A DNA stretch of 64,000 nucleotides from Palaemon carinicauda (GCF_036898095.1 NC_090767.1:37073299-37137298), one strand, 5' to 3'. Counted from the stretch's first letter, positions 21,078 through 37,466 are shown. Numbers and translations are program-made. The notes: generated by a model from the sequence alone, not told the origin.

Positions 21078-24000
21078 CCCTGGAACGGTACAGTGGGTCG
21101 TTCGCGACCCCGAGCGTAAAAAAAAAACAGGTTTTTCTCACGTGACTCACCCCCGTGACTGAATTTGTGGGTGATCGACCTGCAGTAGGTGTCTCGCCTA
21201 CACGCTCTAGTAGTGTCCAGATGTGCATTGCTGTAGCTGTACTCCTTCCCCGATTTCTGAGACGCGTCGGGGTCGAGCGCGACCGAGTTTACCCTTCTAA
21301 GGTAATTTGCATAATTATCAAAGTTATTACGTATTATGAAATTATCGTAGAATGGTGCAACTTGTATAGGTTATCAGTTGTGGAAAGTCTTGGTGGATTG
21401 TTTGGCTACCATGTGCATGATTTTTTTTTAGTTAAAATGTCGTTCATCACCACGAGGACCATTTTACCGCGAGTGCCCCTTTTTCATTTTTTTTCATTTT
21501 TTTGCCAAGTCATTTTTCCGTAAGATATTGCCAAATAGTGTCGTAAAACTTTTGCTTTTTTAGTGCTGTTTTTTTTCAATATTTGTAAAAATTTACTACG
21601 TAGTAAGGAATTGCCGTATATTATTCATTTTTTTTTTTCATGTTTATGTGTTAGAAAGTGTGCCTTGATGGTTGGGCTAACACGTGCATGTCTTTTTTTT
21701 TTATCTGAGATGCCGTATATTAGAATGTTGGGCATTTTACCGCGAGTGCCCCTTTTTCATTTTTTTGCCAAGTCATTTTTTCGTGAGATATTGCCAAATA
21801 GTGTCGTAAAACTTTTGCTTTTTTAGTGTTGGAAAGTGTGTCTAAATGATCTGGCTACCCATGCGTGACTTTTTTTTTTGTCAGATACGACGTAGTTATT
21901 GGTATATTGGGTATTTAACTGCGGTTGCCAATTTCTGTTTTTTTTCAATATTTGTAAAAATTTACTACGTAGTAAGGAATTGAAGTATATTATTGATTTT
22001 TTTTTCATGTTTATGTGTTAGAAAGTGTGCCTTGATGGTTGGGCTAACACGTGCATGTCTTTTTTTTTATCTGAGATGCCGTATATTAGAATGTTGGGCA
22101 TTTTTCCGCGAGTGCCCCTTTTTATTTTTTTTTTGCATTTTTTTGCTTAGTCATGTTACCGTAAGGAATTGGCAAGTAGTGTCGCAAAACTTATATTTTT
22201 ATAGTGTTGGAAAGTGTTTCTAGATGATCTGGCTACCCATGCCTATCTTTTTTTTAGCCAGATATAGCGTATATATAGGTATGTGTTCGATTTTCCTGTG
22301 ATTGCCATATTTTCGTTTTTTTCCCATTTCTTTCAAAATTACTACTTACTAAGGAACTATCACAGAGTAATGATTCATTTAGATGTTTATTTGTCAGAAA
22401 ATGTGCCTTGATGGTTTGCCTAGCACGTGGCTGAAATTTTTTTTTCTGAAATGCGTATAATAAAATGTTGGCCATTTTTCCGCGAGTGCCCCTTTTTATT
22501 TGTTTTTCATTTTTTTACTTAGTCATGTTACCGTAAGGAATTGGCAAGAAGTGTCACAAAACTTATATTTTTATATTGTTGGAAAGTGTTTCTAGATGAT
22601 CTGGCTACCCATGCCTATCTTTTTTTTTAGCCAGATATGGCGTATATATAGGTATGTGTTCGATTTTCCTGTGATTGCCATTTTTTCGTTTTTTCCCATT
22701 TCTTTCAAAATTACTACATACTAAGGAACTATCACAGAGTAATGAATGATTCATTTATATGTTTATTTGTCGGAAAATGTACCTTGATGGTTTGCCTAGC
22801 ACGTGGCTGAAATTTTTTTTTCTTCTGAAATGCCGTATATTAGAATGGCCATTTTTCCGCGAGTGCCCCTTTTTATTTGTTTTGCATTTTTTTGCTTAGT
22901 CATGTTACCGTAAGGAATTGGCAAGTAGTGTCGCAAAACTTATAATTTTATAGTGTTGGAAAGTGTTTCTAGATGATCTTGCTACCCATGCCTATCTTTT
23001 TTTTTAGCCAGATATGGCGTATATATAGGTATGTGTTCGATTTTCCTGTGATTGCCATTTTTTCGTTTTTTCCCATTTCTTTCAAAATTACTACGTACTA
23101 AGGAACTATCACAGAGTAATGATTCATTTAGATGATTACTTGTCGGAAAATGTGCCTTGATGGTTTGCCTAGTACGTGGCTGAAATTTTTTTTTCGGAAA
23201 TGCCTTATATTAGAATGTTGGCCATTTTTCCGCGAGTGCTTTTTTTTATTGGTTTTGCATTTTTTTGCTTAGTCATGTTACCGTAAGGAATTGGCAAGAA
23301 GTGTCGCAAAACTTGTATTTTTATAGTGTTGGAAAGCGTTTCTAGATGATCTGGCTACCCATGCCTATCTTTATTTTTAGCCAGATATGGCTTATATATA
23401 GGTATGTGTTCGATTTTCCTGCGATTGCCACTTTTTCGTTTTTTCCCATTTCTTTCAAAATTACTACGTACTAAGGAACTATCACAGAGTAATGATTCCT
23501 CTAGATGTTTATTTGTCGGAAAATTTTGTTTACTTCTTTTTTGATTGAATATCATCAAATTTTTTTAGCTAAAATATTAGATTGTTTTACATTTTTTTTT
23601 CGATTTTATTTCCCTTCAAAAAATTTTTTTGGGTCAAAATTTTAATTTTATAGTCGTAAAATAATCGACAATTATCCAGCAACCCACCATACAATTTTTA
23701 TGCATATCCAAGAATAATTAGATTAGTAAATAACACCTTGAAATTGACATACCCTTCCTACATTTCAAGTGGCAGATTAGGGAGTCTGAGTCAGTGTGGT
23801 TGGCGGCCATTTTGTGGACATATCCGAAGCGTAAGTTGCCCTATCTATATATATTCTTGTTCCCTATAGAATTTGTGATATTTTGGTATATTTTTACCTG
23901 CATAAATATCATATTATATATTAAATATATGTATTTGTTTACGAAATTTCTAAGTACTCAAAAAATTACCTTTAGATATGGCCCCTGATATATATGTAAT

Positions 24001-24527
24001 TTACAAAATAATGAAGATTTTTTTACATATTTCTATTTTAGGATAACATATGTTTATTCCCTAAAAAAATTAGCCACTTCCTATTTCATTTGGGTACCCA
24101 AGAAAATTCATGAAATTTGGACAAATTTTTTTGGCCAAAAAAAGTTACCCTTTTTTTCTCATTTCAGATCTTCACCTCCATGGGTCTGACTTCATCCAAA
24201 ATACATCAAGATGTGTCCTAAACATTCAAGAATCAATTCCTAAAAGGATTTGTGTATATATGTATAAACTTTTTTTATGAATTTTTATGTAAGGTCTTTT
24301 TTCTTTTCTACTTAATTTGTTTAAATATTTATAATAAATAGTTTTTCTGCAGATGAGTAGTATTCATCTTTACAGTTGTTTTAAGCATTCTTTGAAGTTT
24401 TTTTTTGGCAAAAGAAAAAAGGAGGTTACTGCAAAAACTGATTTTTCAGGAATTTGTTTTGGCGTCGGGGTCGCTCGCGTCCGAGTATACCCTTAAAGGG
24501 GTGTCCGAGGAGCGTACCTATCCAGGG
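21078..24527 (+). mobile_element. TIR-bounded element, copy 2 (3,450 bp)
   Basis: Same ends and right TTAA as copy 1. It is exactly 105 bp shorter, because the segment between AGTG and CTGTTTT (9981-10085 in copy 1) is absent. Confidence 0.55.
21367..23530 (+). repeat. ~373-bp dimeric satellite, unit 2
   Basis: Same array as in unit 1, with most of one half-unit (105 bp) missing near its left end. Confidence 0.85.
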
Positions 24528-24838
24528 TTAACCTGCAGCCAATCCTCAAGCACATTAACATGACTTCTCTGGATATAAATAGCTAAATTCAATCAATTCT
24601 CTCTTGCATGCGATGGCTGCAGCAAACTAGCAGCATTCTCTCATCATTTTCACAAGCAAGGAATATTTCTTAACCCCACAATCTTTTTAAGATGATCATG
24701 ATATTAGGTGTACTGTATAGAGAAGTTATCAGCAGCAATTAACGTATACCCATCTATTTGTGTTTATACATACGTATACATAAACGAAGTGTATATATGC
24801 GCAAGCGTGTATACATACGCATAAAAACAGTGTGTATG

Positions 24839-24958
<120 letters not shown>

Positions 24959-25892
24959 AAGTAATTGAAGAATTCCTTGTCTTCCAAGTGCTTCGATATT
25001 TACGCGGAATGTGCTGGGGTATATTTTTAATTTTCAAGAATGTATACAATGACCAAATCTTTTAGGACCTGTAGGACACAGGTCTTTCCTGCAGTAAAAG
25101 AGCCCTAAAGGGAAAGCAATGAAGTAAAGCAATATAAAGCTACACTTGAAAGTTACCATTTTATTCACATTTTTAAAGATGTATTTGAACTAAGGATTTT
25201 GATTAGATTCTGGAACTTGGGCCATAAGACCTGACACTGAGACTTGGGAGACCATTCAGTGCCCATATGAAACTTTGGAAACCCTGAGTAGCCAAATGAA
25301 CTAAAAATAAGAAATTGGACAGGAAGAGGGAAGAAATGGGACCAGAGGTATAGTGAAAAGCTAAAAAGCGAATACTGAAGGAACGCAGCACATATGAGTT
25401 TCACTGATGGAACTACTCATCCCTTTCCTTACCAAGGAGGTTCCTTACTCTTTACGGCGAAAATACGTACTTAAAATGATGATTTTTTTTCACACAGACA
25501 CCTGAAACTGGCATTCTACTATTCTGCATTATTATGAAGATTTCAACCATATAAATATTTTCCTTTCAACAGACTCTCAACAGACATAGAAGACCTCAGG
25601 CACATTTTTAAAAAAGTCATTGGCGTCAATAAATTATAACTATAATCCCTCTAAAGGGTTATGCGAGGATCCTTTATTACCGAAATCTATATTTGCTGTT
25701 GAATTAGAGGCAAAATTAAGCCTTATATTTCCTTCATGTATCTCCTCCTTCGGCCAGAAGGAAATCTTTTATCTGCAACATTGAGTTTCAGATCTATAAA
25801 CAATTTAAATGGATCGAGAACTCTCTCTGACTCGAACCTATCAATTCTACATCCTTAACGAAATAAGATTGCCAAAAAACTAGTCAATAAAT

Positions 25893-25894
<2 letters not shown>

Positions 25895-25974
<80 letters not shown>
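25895..25974. repeat. (CT)n microsatellite, unit 2
   Basis: 80 bp of perfect CT. Confidence 0.98.
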
Positions 25975-25975
<1 letters not shown>

Positions 25976-28579
25976 ATATCCGGGTTTAGTTACTGATGCA
26001 TGCCAAACTAAGCTGTCTGATGCATACTGCAGTCTTGACAGTATGCAAAAATCAGCATGGTGAAAATCAAGAATGTATGTTGTAATCCTTATTATCACCC
26101 ATCAAAATTGTACCGAATTTTCTATGACCAGCAATATATAACATGTAAACACTTTCACATGGCAATCACATCAACTTTTGGTGGGGTGTTGACCACCTCT
26201 AAAGATAATTCAATCAAGATTGAACCTAAAGTTTACTAAAAGTTCTACCGACGACAACATCTCCATTACACTTGATAATCGACTCCCTTCAGCAATGAAA
26301 ATCCCTTTCAGAGACCAGTCCACCACCTAATTACGAATATTTACCAAGAAATCAATTATTCTAAATATATGTGTCAGTATCTTCAACGCTAAATGTAGTT
26401 TCAATTTCACAATTCTACTCAAGAATACATGAAAATTACCAACGCCATTTATCAAGGATTCAGTAATCAAAATTTCATGCAAGATTGAATTAGGTGTCTT
26501 TAAACTCTGAACGAATATGAATTTAATCCTAATAATATAACGGACTACCTATATCCATTATCAAAATACTACACATTAGCCAAAGACCAAGTGAAACTGG
26601 TGGAAAGAACTAAATATTCTAGAAATCCTTAATTCTTAAATTTATCAGAAGTTTAACGACATATCTTAAGTCACGAAATCTCACTTAGGAATGCATATAG
26701 TCTTCAAAATCACATCTTCAGTTAAATTAATTGTACACAAATGTTATATCCTTGTCTATAGAAAGAAATCGTAATCGAAAAAAATTTAATCTTTAAAAGT
26801 CTTCCTCCATAATTGTGAAAAATAGAATGTCCCTGCCAGGCAGTTTCCTCCTAAATGTCTTCATATAAGTAGCAAACGCTACAGTATGTCACTTGCCTGA
26901 AGGGGATGTAAAAGTGATGATGATTGGCCGGGGAAATCGCTGCCAGTGATTGATTGCCAGGAGTGATCGACAAGATTGACAGCTTTTGACTGAAAAGGCT
27001 GTTGCCTTGATCAATCCCAGGGCTTTTGTGTTTCATGCCAGGTTCTTGGAAGATGTTCAACTTGGCTTTCGGATTTTATCTACTTTTTCAGAGATAGAAA
27101 GTGAGGAAACAGTACTTTTGAAGAGATTAAACTAAAGACTTTCGTCATATTACTAATTCATATACAAAATTACTGACATATCAATATTGTATACAGAGAT
27201 AAAGTAAATACCAAAAATAGTTTTAGTTAAAATCTATCTTTACCTGACGCACGTCTTAGAGGACTTATTTACTCAAAAAGAAAAAAATATATGACATCGC
27301 ATCAAAACCGGATAATATAACAAAGAAACGCCAAGAAAAAGAGTTACCTTTACGCAAATGGTTTGTTCTCTAATCGTGATCCTCTTCCCAAAAAACAAAA
27401 AGGTCTATCATAAGAATCTTTTTTTTCCAAAAATCTCAAAGAAACTCAGTAAATTAAGGCCTTTTATAACTTTCCTCATATTATATAAAATACAGTGTTA
27501 TCAATAATAGTGATAAAATGACGATAGTAAAAATATCGTGCGGCAGACAATTAATAATTACAATATATATTGAAGCCAAATAATACCCACATCACTGCGC
27601 ACCTTATCTGGGGTTTTCTTTTTCTTTCTTTTTTATTAATGCCAACACTGCAAACAGGAAAGTGATAATAAATCGTAACAAAATTGTATGACTGAAGCTA
27701 ATAAAACCGACTGAGAAGAAAATTTTCATTAAATTATGCTGAACGAAATACAGTACAGTAGTAATGGACTTGCAGAAACAAAATTCTCAATTTTCTGAAA
27801 TTCAGCACAAATTTGAAATCTGCCTAAGGTAGGAGAGTTCCGAACCAAATAACTGGGGATTGCATATGCTCCAAACAATGTTACTTGAGACCATTTGTGT
27901 AACTTCATCTGAAGTAGTCACTTGTGATCACATCCCAAAAAGGTCAAACGCGGCATAACTGGAGAGCTTTTATCAACACAAGTTATGGAAGCGACAGGCA
28001 GTTTCTACTGAGGTCTTCGATCAATCATAAAAATAAGATCTATGTTCCCGGAAAACCAACGACGTACCCTTTTCGAGAAACTTGCGAAAGTATTTCACAA
28101 TACGAAAACTGCGCAATGGATTGAACAGGTTAGAATGTTAGTCTATTCACTTCATAAAAAAGAATTTGCACATCAACTCGTCTGATATATATTAATATCT
28201 ATAAGAGATTCAGGAGTCGGAACAACCATTTGTCATTATATTGTATAAATAAGAGGAAAATTGATAGGGGAGCTCAGCCCTAACGAGGAATTATCTTTTC
28301 AAAATTTTGTTGAGAAAGATACTTTCTTTAAGAACGTAAAAATCTTTAATGAAGAAATAAATTGCTATATAATACACACTGACAGAATCCATCGCATAGT
28401 AACCTTCATTAGCAATACCAAGAAGGAATATCACTCCTTCCACTCTCCTTGAGGGATACACTAGCCATCCATTGAGATACTATCGCTTGAGTGTTATTTT
28501 GTCCTTTCACTGGCTAGACAATACTACATAGGATCCTTCTCTCTAGTTACGGTTCACTTTCCCTTTGCCTACACACACA

Positions 28580-29084
28580 CACACACCGAATAGTCTGGGC
28601 CTATTCTTTAAAGATTCTCCTCTCTCCTCATACACCTGACAACACTGAGATTACCAAATAATTCTTCTTCGCCCAAGGGGTTAACTACTGCACTGTAATA
28701 ATCCAGTGGCTACTTTCCTCTTGGTAAGGGTAGAAGAGACACTTTAACTATGGTAAGTAACTCTTCTAGGAGAAGGACACTCCAAAATCAAACCATTGTT
28801 CTCTAGTCTTGGGTAGTGCTATAGCCTCTGTACCATGGTCTTCTACTGTCTTGGGTTAGAGTTCTCTTGCTTGAGGGTACACTCGAGCAAACTATTCTAT
28901 CTTATTACTCTTCCTCTTGTTTTTTAAAGTTTTCATAGTTTATATAGGAAATATTCATTCAAATGTTACAGTTCTTAAAATATTTTATTTTTCCTTGTTT
29001 CCTTTCCTCACTGGGTTATTTCCCCTGTTGGGGCTCTTGGGCTTATGGCATCTTGCTTTTCCATCTAGGCTTGTAGCTTAGCAA

Positions 29085-29155
<71 letters not shown>
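28580..29155 (+). mobile_element. SINE-like element with LINE 3' tail, copy 3
   Basis: Same element in unit 3, with a 70-bp (TAA)n tail and the damaged B-box-like site. Confidence 0.6.
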
Positions 29156-29157
<2 letters not shown>

Positions 29158-29259
29158 TACAACTACAGATTTCTAGCTAACAAACACTACTATAACCGGC
29201 TGAAATTTAGCGTTCGGAAACTTCATAACCTAGCAGAAATCGTTGAGGTAAAAAAAAAC

Positions 29260-29262
<3 letters not shown>

Positions 29263-29336
<74 letters not shown>
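29263..29336. repeat. (GA)n microsatellite, unit 3
   Basis: 74 bp of perfect AG dinucleotides. Confidence 0.98.
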
Positions 29337-29338
<2 letters not shown>

Positions 29339-30835
29339 ATGGTAAGTTAAACCAAAGAATCCTTTGGTATTAAAATCCATTAAATTTTCCGCTACAATCA
29401 CGTGAGAGGAGATGAGATTAATATAATCACTGTAATTTAAATTGAATTATAGTAAATTTCGTATATGACAGGATTCGAAACGAGGCAGTATATAAGATAT
29501 CAATAAGAAATGCATTTCTCACGAAACAAAAGATGTAAATTTTTCTAAACTAACAAAAAAAGATTAAGGTAAATTCGAGAAATTGTAAAGCTTTGGTAAT
29601 ATAATTGATATGAATAATAGCTAATACGGATGATCGATACTTAATAAATTATAAACTGAATATTAAATCACTTAATAAAATAAAGATAATCACCAAGTTG
29701 ATAAATGAAAAGTGTTTCGACTTAATACGATGGCTGAATCTTTGTCTTAATGATTTTCACATATAAAATAACCACAAAAACACAAGATTTCCTTCATCTT
29801 CCGAGAGAGGGCATGTTACGGGGGGGGGGGGGGGGTGTTAGCGGTTTTCGTCCTCAATGACTCTTCTCCTCTCAAGAAAATAAAATTAACTATTACAAGT
29901 TTTGAATATACTGAAAAAAAATTTATACCAAAATAATAAATATTGATTGTAATAGTTTTCAAACCTACATCCCAATAAACATGAATGAAAACTCGAGTTA
30001 GCGACCTAGTTGCGTCAGCGGACTGTTATTTGTCTCTCAGCGCTCAGATATATAATATAAAATACGTGGATATCATATCAGAAAAATTGCCTTTATAAAT
30101 AAATATAATGTATGAATATTCTGTTATGACTCTTGTGATTAGCTGCGTTATCAACATTAGTGATTAATGCAACTATCTATTACAATTGCCCCAAGTACAG
30201 AGCTTAGAAGTTACAAAACATGATAAGAGGCGGAACATTGATAAAACATCTTCTACCTCGACTGATGATTAAAGGCTATCCATAAGAAGTCGAAGAATCT
30301 TTTCTTTTTTCCCCCAAAGTTTTCGGATTTGACAGTGCTGACTGTGCTACACGTAGGTCATGTAAGCCACTGGGGTTTTCCGTACGTGGAGCGAAAGTAT
30401 ACAACAAATAATGTAAACTAATAAACCGATTGATATAAGATATAATCTTCATAAATATAGGAGTTTATTCATGCGTTAATAAACAAAACATCTTTGACGT
30501 TCATGATAAAATAAAAAGGTTATAACGATTCAATTGTGAACCTACTAATTTATAAAATTTATGCCGATTTCTTTTTTATAGAAATACTATATATTGTTGA
30601 AACTTACGATTATAAAATAAATATTTTTCTAATCGTAAAACTTTGTACAGAAATCATATCTAGGAATGACTGACTTGCAAGTTACAATGAAACGCATCCT
30701 ACAGAATTTCGGTTAGAATTAGTTTTCCTTAACCCGGTAGGAGCTGAAGTGCGAATTAGAAAGACATCAAACCACCTAACCAATTCATAAATTTCGTCTA
30801 AAATGAAGTATATAATAAAAAAAAAAATAGCAGCA

Positions 30836-31198
30836 AATTTCGCTACAAGAATTTGCCACCAATTGCGTACCTGGGTTGTACCAAAATGTTTTTATTTTTT
30901 TAATGATCAAATTGTATTTCTTTTCTGCTGAAGCATAAACTCTGCCCAACAGCTTTTGGCCGAGTATAGTTATTAAGTCAAATTTGATCTGTTACCCTTC
31001 CAAAGATGATAAGCCTTCTTTTTCCTCAATTAAAAGAGTCTATAATCATCATTGAACCAGGGTTTATTTTTTTTTTCGCTCAGTATTTCAACACACAAGA
31101 AAGGATACGCCTATCTATTCTGTTGACCAAACTCTCATTCAAGAGAACAACAGGGTCAACACTTTCAAACAACTGTGCCCAATTCAAATGCAAAAGAT
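30836..31198 (-). mobile_element. Antisense LINE relic, unit 3
   Basis: Unit-3 copy of the same internal LINE fragment, with the same landmarks. Confidence 0.8.
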
Positions 31199-32044
31199 CA
31201 CAAGGGAGGGGTAAGGTTAATAGAAAGGAAGAGAATTATTAAAGGAGAAATGGGGTTATGGTGGTATGCGGTTACTGATACTCCAATAAAAATTACTCTT
31301 TTTAGATATAGATGGTTGGTGAAGTGGTTTATAGTTCATAGAATTAAACAAATGAAAAAGAGTGTGGGTGTATTGGATTTCTTCCCAGCAGACATATTGC
31401 ACTATGTTCATGCAAAATGCGAAAAAAAGGATGTCTTTGCGAAATAGTGGTATATCAATATCATCTCCACTACGGACGACGCGTATTCGGAAATTGACGA
31501 AATTTTTACTGCAAGGCGTCTCACTTGTTTATAACCAAGATTTTCGGTTCACATATACCTTCAGAGGACATTTCTTTATTCGGAATTATTTATGATAACA
31601 ATCTTTTTAGTCTTAGTAATTTACTAATAACTCTTTCCTTACGCCAAAGTGCTTGTTGTTTAACAAAATTTTACATGATAGGAATTCCACATAAAATTTT
31701 ATTCATATATCTCCAACTATACATCCACAATCATTTAGTATCATTCCTTAAACCTACTTCATTTGTTTTATGTTCAAAGGTTCCAATCACTCGTTCGTTG
31801 TTTTCTCTTCAAACAACTTGAATAACCCAAGAGCCTTGATTTTCATTCGAAATAAAAACTAATCATAAACCGAAAATACCAAGAAATAAAAAAGATTTTA
31901 AAATAGGTCCTAACCTCTTCAATCATGAGATACGTGAAAGCCTTCAATAGAAACTAGAGCTGAATTGGAGGAAAACCTATAAAACGAATTGGTAATTATC
32001 ATCGAATGTGCTGTTATGAAAAGGGGAAAATTCTGTGAAAATAA

Positions 32045-32399
<355 letters not shown>

Positions 32400-32561
32400 G
32401 TTTCACGAATGTGAAAATCATTTTATCATAACAAAAGTAGAATAGGCCCTTGACAATTGTGTAAAAACTAGATAACATTTTAAAACAATATCTCGACCAT
32501 TTTCTTTTGAACTACTGACATGAAGCAATAGATCCAATCTGAATTGACAACTACTGATCAT

Positions 32562-35500
32562 CCCTGGAACGGTACAGTGGGTCGTTCGCGACCCCGAGCG
32601 TAAAAAAAAAACAGGTTTTTCTCACGTGACTCACCCCCGTGACTGAATTTGTGGGTGATCGACCTGCAGTAGGTGTCTCGCCTACACGCTCTAGTAGTGT
32701 CCAGATGTGCATTGCTGTAGCTGTACTCCTTCCCCGATTTCTGAGACGCGTCGGGGTCGAGCGCGACCGAGTTTACCCTTCTAAGGTAATTTGCATAATT
32801 ATCAAAGTTATTACGTATTATGAAATTATCGTAGAATGGTGCAACTTGTATAGGTTATCAGTTGTGGAAAGTCTTGGTGGATTGTTTGGCTACCATGTGC
32901 ATGATTTTTTTTTAGTTAAAATGTCGTTCATCACCACGAGGACCATTTTACCGCGAGTGCCCCTTTTTCATTTTTTTTCATTTTTTTGCCAAGTCATTTT
33001 TCCGTAAGATATTGCCAAATAGTGTCGTAAAACTTTTGCTTTTTTAGTGCTGTTTTTTTTCAATATTTGTAAAAATTTACTACGTAGTAAGGAATTGCCG
33101 TATATTATTCATTTTTTTTTTTCATGTTTATGTGTTAGAAAGTGTGCCTTGATGGTTGGGCTAACACGTGCATGTCTTTTTTTTTTATCTGAGATGCCGT
33201 ATATTAGAATGTTGGGCATTTTACCGCGAGTGCCCCTTTTTCATTTTTTTGCCAAGTCATTTTTTCGTGAGATATTGCCAAATAGTGTCGTAAAACTTTT
33301 GCTTTTTTAGTGTTGGAAAGTGTGTCTAAATGATCTGGCTACCCATGCGTGACTTTTTTTTTTGTCAGATACGACGTAGTTATTGGTATATTGGGTATTT
33401 AACTGCGGTTGCCAATTTCTGTTTTTTTTCAATATTTGTAAAAATTTACTACGTAGTAAGGAATTGAAGTATATTATTGATTTTTTTTTCATGTTTATGT
33501 GTTAGAAAGTGTGCCTTGATGGTTGGGCTAACACGTGCATGTCTTTTTTTTTATCTGAGATGCCGTATATTAGAATGTTGGGCATTTTTCCGCGAGTGCC
33601 CCTTTTTATTTTTTTTTTGCATTTTTTTGCTTAGTCATGTTACCGTAAGGAATTGGCAAGTAGTGTCGCAAAACTTATATTTTTATAGTGTTGGAAAGTG
33701 TTTCTAGATGATCTGGCTACCCATGCCTATCTTTTTTTTAGCCAGATATAGCGTATATATAGGTATGTGTTCGATTTTCCTGTGATTGCCATATTTTCGT
33801 TTTTTTCCCATTTCTTTCAAAATTACTACTTACTAAGGAACTATCACAGAGTAATGATTCATTTAGATGTTTATTTGTCAGAAAATGTGCCTTGATGGTT
33901 TGCCTAGCACGTGGCTGAAATTTTTTTTTCTGAAATGCGTATAATAAAATGTTGGCCATTTTTCCGCGAGTGCCCCTTTTTATTTGTTTTTCATTTTTTT
34001 ACTTAGTCATGTTACCGTAAGGAATTGGCAAGAAGTGTCACAAAACTTATATTTTTATATTGTTGGAAAGTGTTTCTAGATGATCTGGCTACCCATGCCT
34101 ATCTTTTTTTTTAGCCAGATATGGCGTATATATAGGTATGTGTTCGATTTTCCTGTGATTGCCATTTTTTCGTTTTTTCCCATTTCTTTCAAAATTACTA
34201 CATACTAAGGAACTATCACAGAGTAATGAATGATTCATTTATATGTTTATTTGTCGGAAAATGTACCTTGATGGTTTGCCTAGCACGTGGCTGAAATTTT
34301 TTTTTCTTCTGAAATGCCGTATATTAGAATGGCCATTTTTCCGCGAGTGCCCCTTTTTATTTGTTTTGCATTTTTTTGCTTAGTCATGTTACCGTAAGGA
34401 ATTGGCAAGTAGTGTCGCAAAACTTATAATTTTATAGTGTTGGAAAGTGTTTCTAGATGATCTTGCTACCCATGCCTATCTTTTTTTTTAGCCAGATATG
34501 GCGTATATATAGGTATGTGTTCGATTTTCCTGTGATTGCCATTTTTTCGTTTTTTCCCATTTCTTTCAAAATTACTACGTACTAAGGAACTATCACAGAG
34601 TAATGATTCATTTAGATGATTACTTGTCGGAAAATGTGCCTTGATGGTTTGCCTAGTACGTGGCTGAAATTTTTTTTTCGGAAATGCCTTATATTAGAAT
34701 GTTGGCCATTTTTCCGCGAGTGCTTTTTTTTATTGGTTTTGCATTTTTTTGCTTAGTCATGTTACCGTAAGGAATTGGCAAGAAGTGTCGCAAAACTTGT
34801 ATTTTTATAGTGTTGGAAAGCGTTTCTAGATGATCTGGCTACCCATGCCTATCTTTATTTTTAGCCAGATATGGCTTATATATAGGTATGTGTTCGATTT
34901 TCCTGCGATTGCCACTTTTTCGTTTTTTCCCATTTCTTTCAAAATTACTACGTACTAAGGAACTATCACAGAGTAATGATTCCTCTAGATGTTTATTTGT
35001 CGGAAAATTTTGTTTACTTCTTTTTTGATTGAATATCATCAAATTTTTTTAGCTAAAATATTAGATTGTTTTACATTTTTTTTTCGATTTTATTTCCCTT
35101 CAAAAAATTTTTTTGGGTCAAAATTTTAATTTTATAGTCGTAAAATAATCGACAATTATCCAGCAACCCACCATACAATTTTTATGCATATCCAAGAATA
35201 ATTAGATTAGTAAATAACACCTTGAAATTGACATACCCTTCCTACATTTCAAGTGGCAGATTAGGGAGTCTGAGTCAGTGTGGTTGGCGGCCATTTTGTG
35301 GACATATCCGAAGCGTAAGTTGCCCTATCTATATATATTCTTGTTCCCTATAGAATTTGTGATATTTTGGTATATTTTTACCTGCATAAATATCATATTA
35401 TATATTAAATATATGTATTTGTTTACGAAATTTCTAAGTACTCAAAAAATTACCTTTAGATATGGCCCCTGATATATATGTAATTTACAAAATAATGAAG

Positions 35501-36011
35501 ATTTTTTTACATATTTCTATTTTAGGATAACATATGTTTATTCCCTAAAAAAATTAGCCACTTCCTATTTCATTTGGGTACCCAAGAAAATTCATGAAAT
35601 TTGGACAAATTTTTTTGGCCAAAAAAAGTTACCCTTTTTTTCTCATTTCAGATCTTCACCTCCATGGGTCTGACTTCATCCAAAATACATCAAGATGTGT
35701 CCTAAACATTCAAGAATCAATTCCTAAAAGGATTTGTGTATATATGTATAAACTTTTTTTATGAATTTTTATGTAAGGTCTTTTTTCTTTTCTACTTAAT
35801 TTGTTTAAATATTTATAATAAATAGTTTTTCTGCAGATGAGTAGTATTCATCTTTACAGTTGTTTTAAGCATTCTTTGAAGTTTTTTTTTGGCAAAAGAA
35901 AAAAGGAGGTTACTGCAAAAACTGATTTTTCAGGAATTTGTTTTGGCGTCGGGGTCGCTCGCGTCCGAGTATACCCTTAAAGGGGTGTCCGAGGAGCGTA
36001 CCTATCCAGGG
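32562..36011 (+). mobile_element. TIR-bounded element, copy 3 (3,450 bp)
   Basis: Same length to the base as copies 2 and 4 in spite of dozens of poly-T runs. Confidence 0.55.
32851..35014 (+). repeat. ~373-bp dimeric satellite, unit 3
   Basis: Matches the unit-2 array in length and landmarks. Confidence 0.85.
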
Positions 36012-36322
36012 TTAACCTGCAGCCAATCCTCAAGCACATTAACATGACTTCTCTGGATATAAATAGCTAAATTCAATCAATTCTCTCTTGCATGCGATGG
36101 CTGCAGCAAACTAGCAGCATTCTCTCATCATTTTCACAAGCAAGGAATATTTCTTAACCCCACAATCTTTTTAAGATGATCATGATATTAGGTGTACTGT
36201 ATAGAGAAGTTATCAGCAGCAATTAACGTATACCCATCTATTTGTGTTTATACATACGTATACATAAACGAAGTGTATATATGCGCAAGCGTGTATACAT
36301 ACGCATAAAAACAGTGTGTATG

Positions 36323-36444
<122 letters not shown>

Positions 36445-37378
36445 AAGTAATTGAAGAATTCCTTGTCTTCCAAGTGCTTCGATATTTACGCGGAATGTGC
36501 TGGGGTATATTTTTAATTTTCAAGAATGTATACAATGACCAAATCTTTTAGGACCTGTAGGACACAGGTCTTTCCTGCAGTAAAAGAGCCCTAAAGGGAA
36601 AGCAATGAAGTAAAGCAATATAAAGCTACACTTGAAAGTTACCATTTTATTCACATTTTTAAAGATGTATTTGAACTAAGGATTTTGATTAGATTCTGGA
36701 ACTTGGGCCATAAGACCTGACACTGAGACTTGGGAGACCATTCAGTGCCCATATGAAACTTTGGAAACCCTGAGTAGCCAAATGAACTAAAAATAAGAAA
36801 TTGGACAGGAAGAGGGAAGAAATGGGACCAGAGGTATAGTGAAAAGCTAAAAAGCGAATACTGAAGGAACGCAGCACATATGAGTTTCACTGATGGAACT
36901 ACTCATCCCTTTCCTTACCAAGGAGGTTCCTTACTCTTTACGGCGAAAATACGTACTTAAAATGATGATTTTTTTTCACACAGACACCTGAAACTGGCAT
37001 TCTACTATTCTGCATTATTATGAAGATTTCAACCATATAAATATTTTCCTTTCAACAGACTCTCAACAGACATAGAAGACCTCAGGCACATTTTTAAAAA
37101 AGTCATTGGCGTCAATAAATTATAACTATAATCCCTCTAAAGGGTTATGCGAGGATCCTTTATTACCGAAATCTATATTTGCTGTTGAATTAGAGGCAAA
37201 ATTAAGCCTTATATTTCCTTCATGTATCTCCTCCTTCGGCCAGAAGGAAATCTTTTATCTGCAACATTGAGTTTCAGATCTATAAACAATTTAAATGGAT
37301 CGAGAACTCTCTCTGACTCGAACCTATCAATTCTACATCCTTAACGAAATAAGATTGCCAAAAAACTAGTCAATAAAT

Positions 37379-37380
<2 letters not shown>

Positions 37381-37466
<86 letters not shown>
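37381..37466. repeat. (CT)n microsatellite, unit 3
   Basis: 86 bp of perfect CT. Confidence 0.98.
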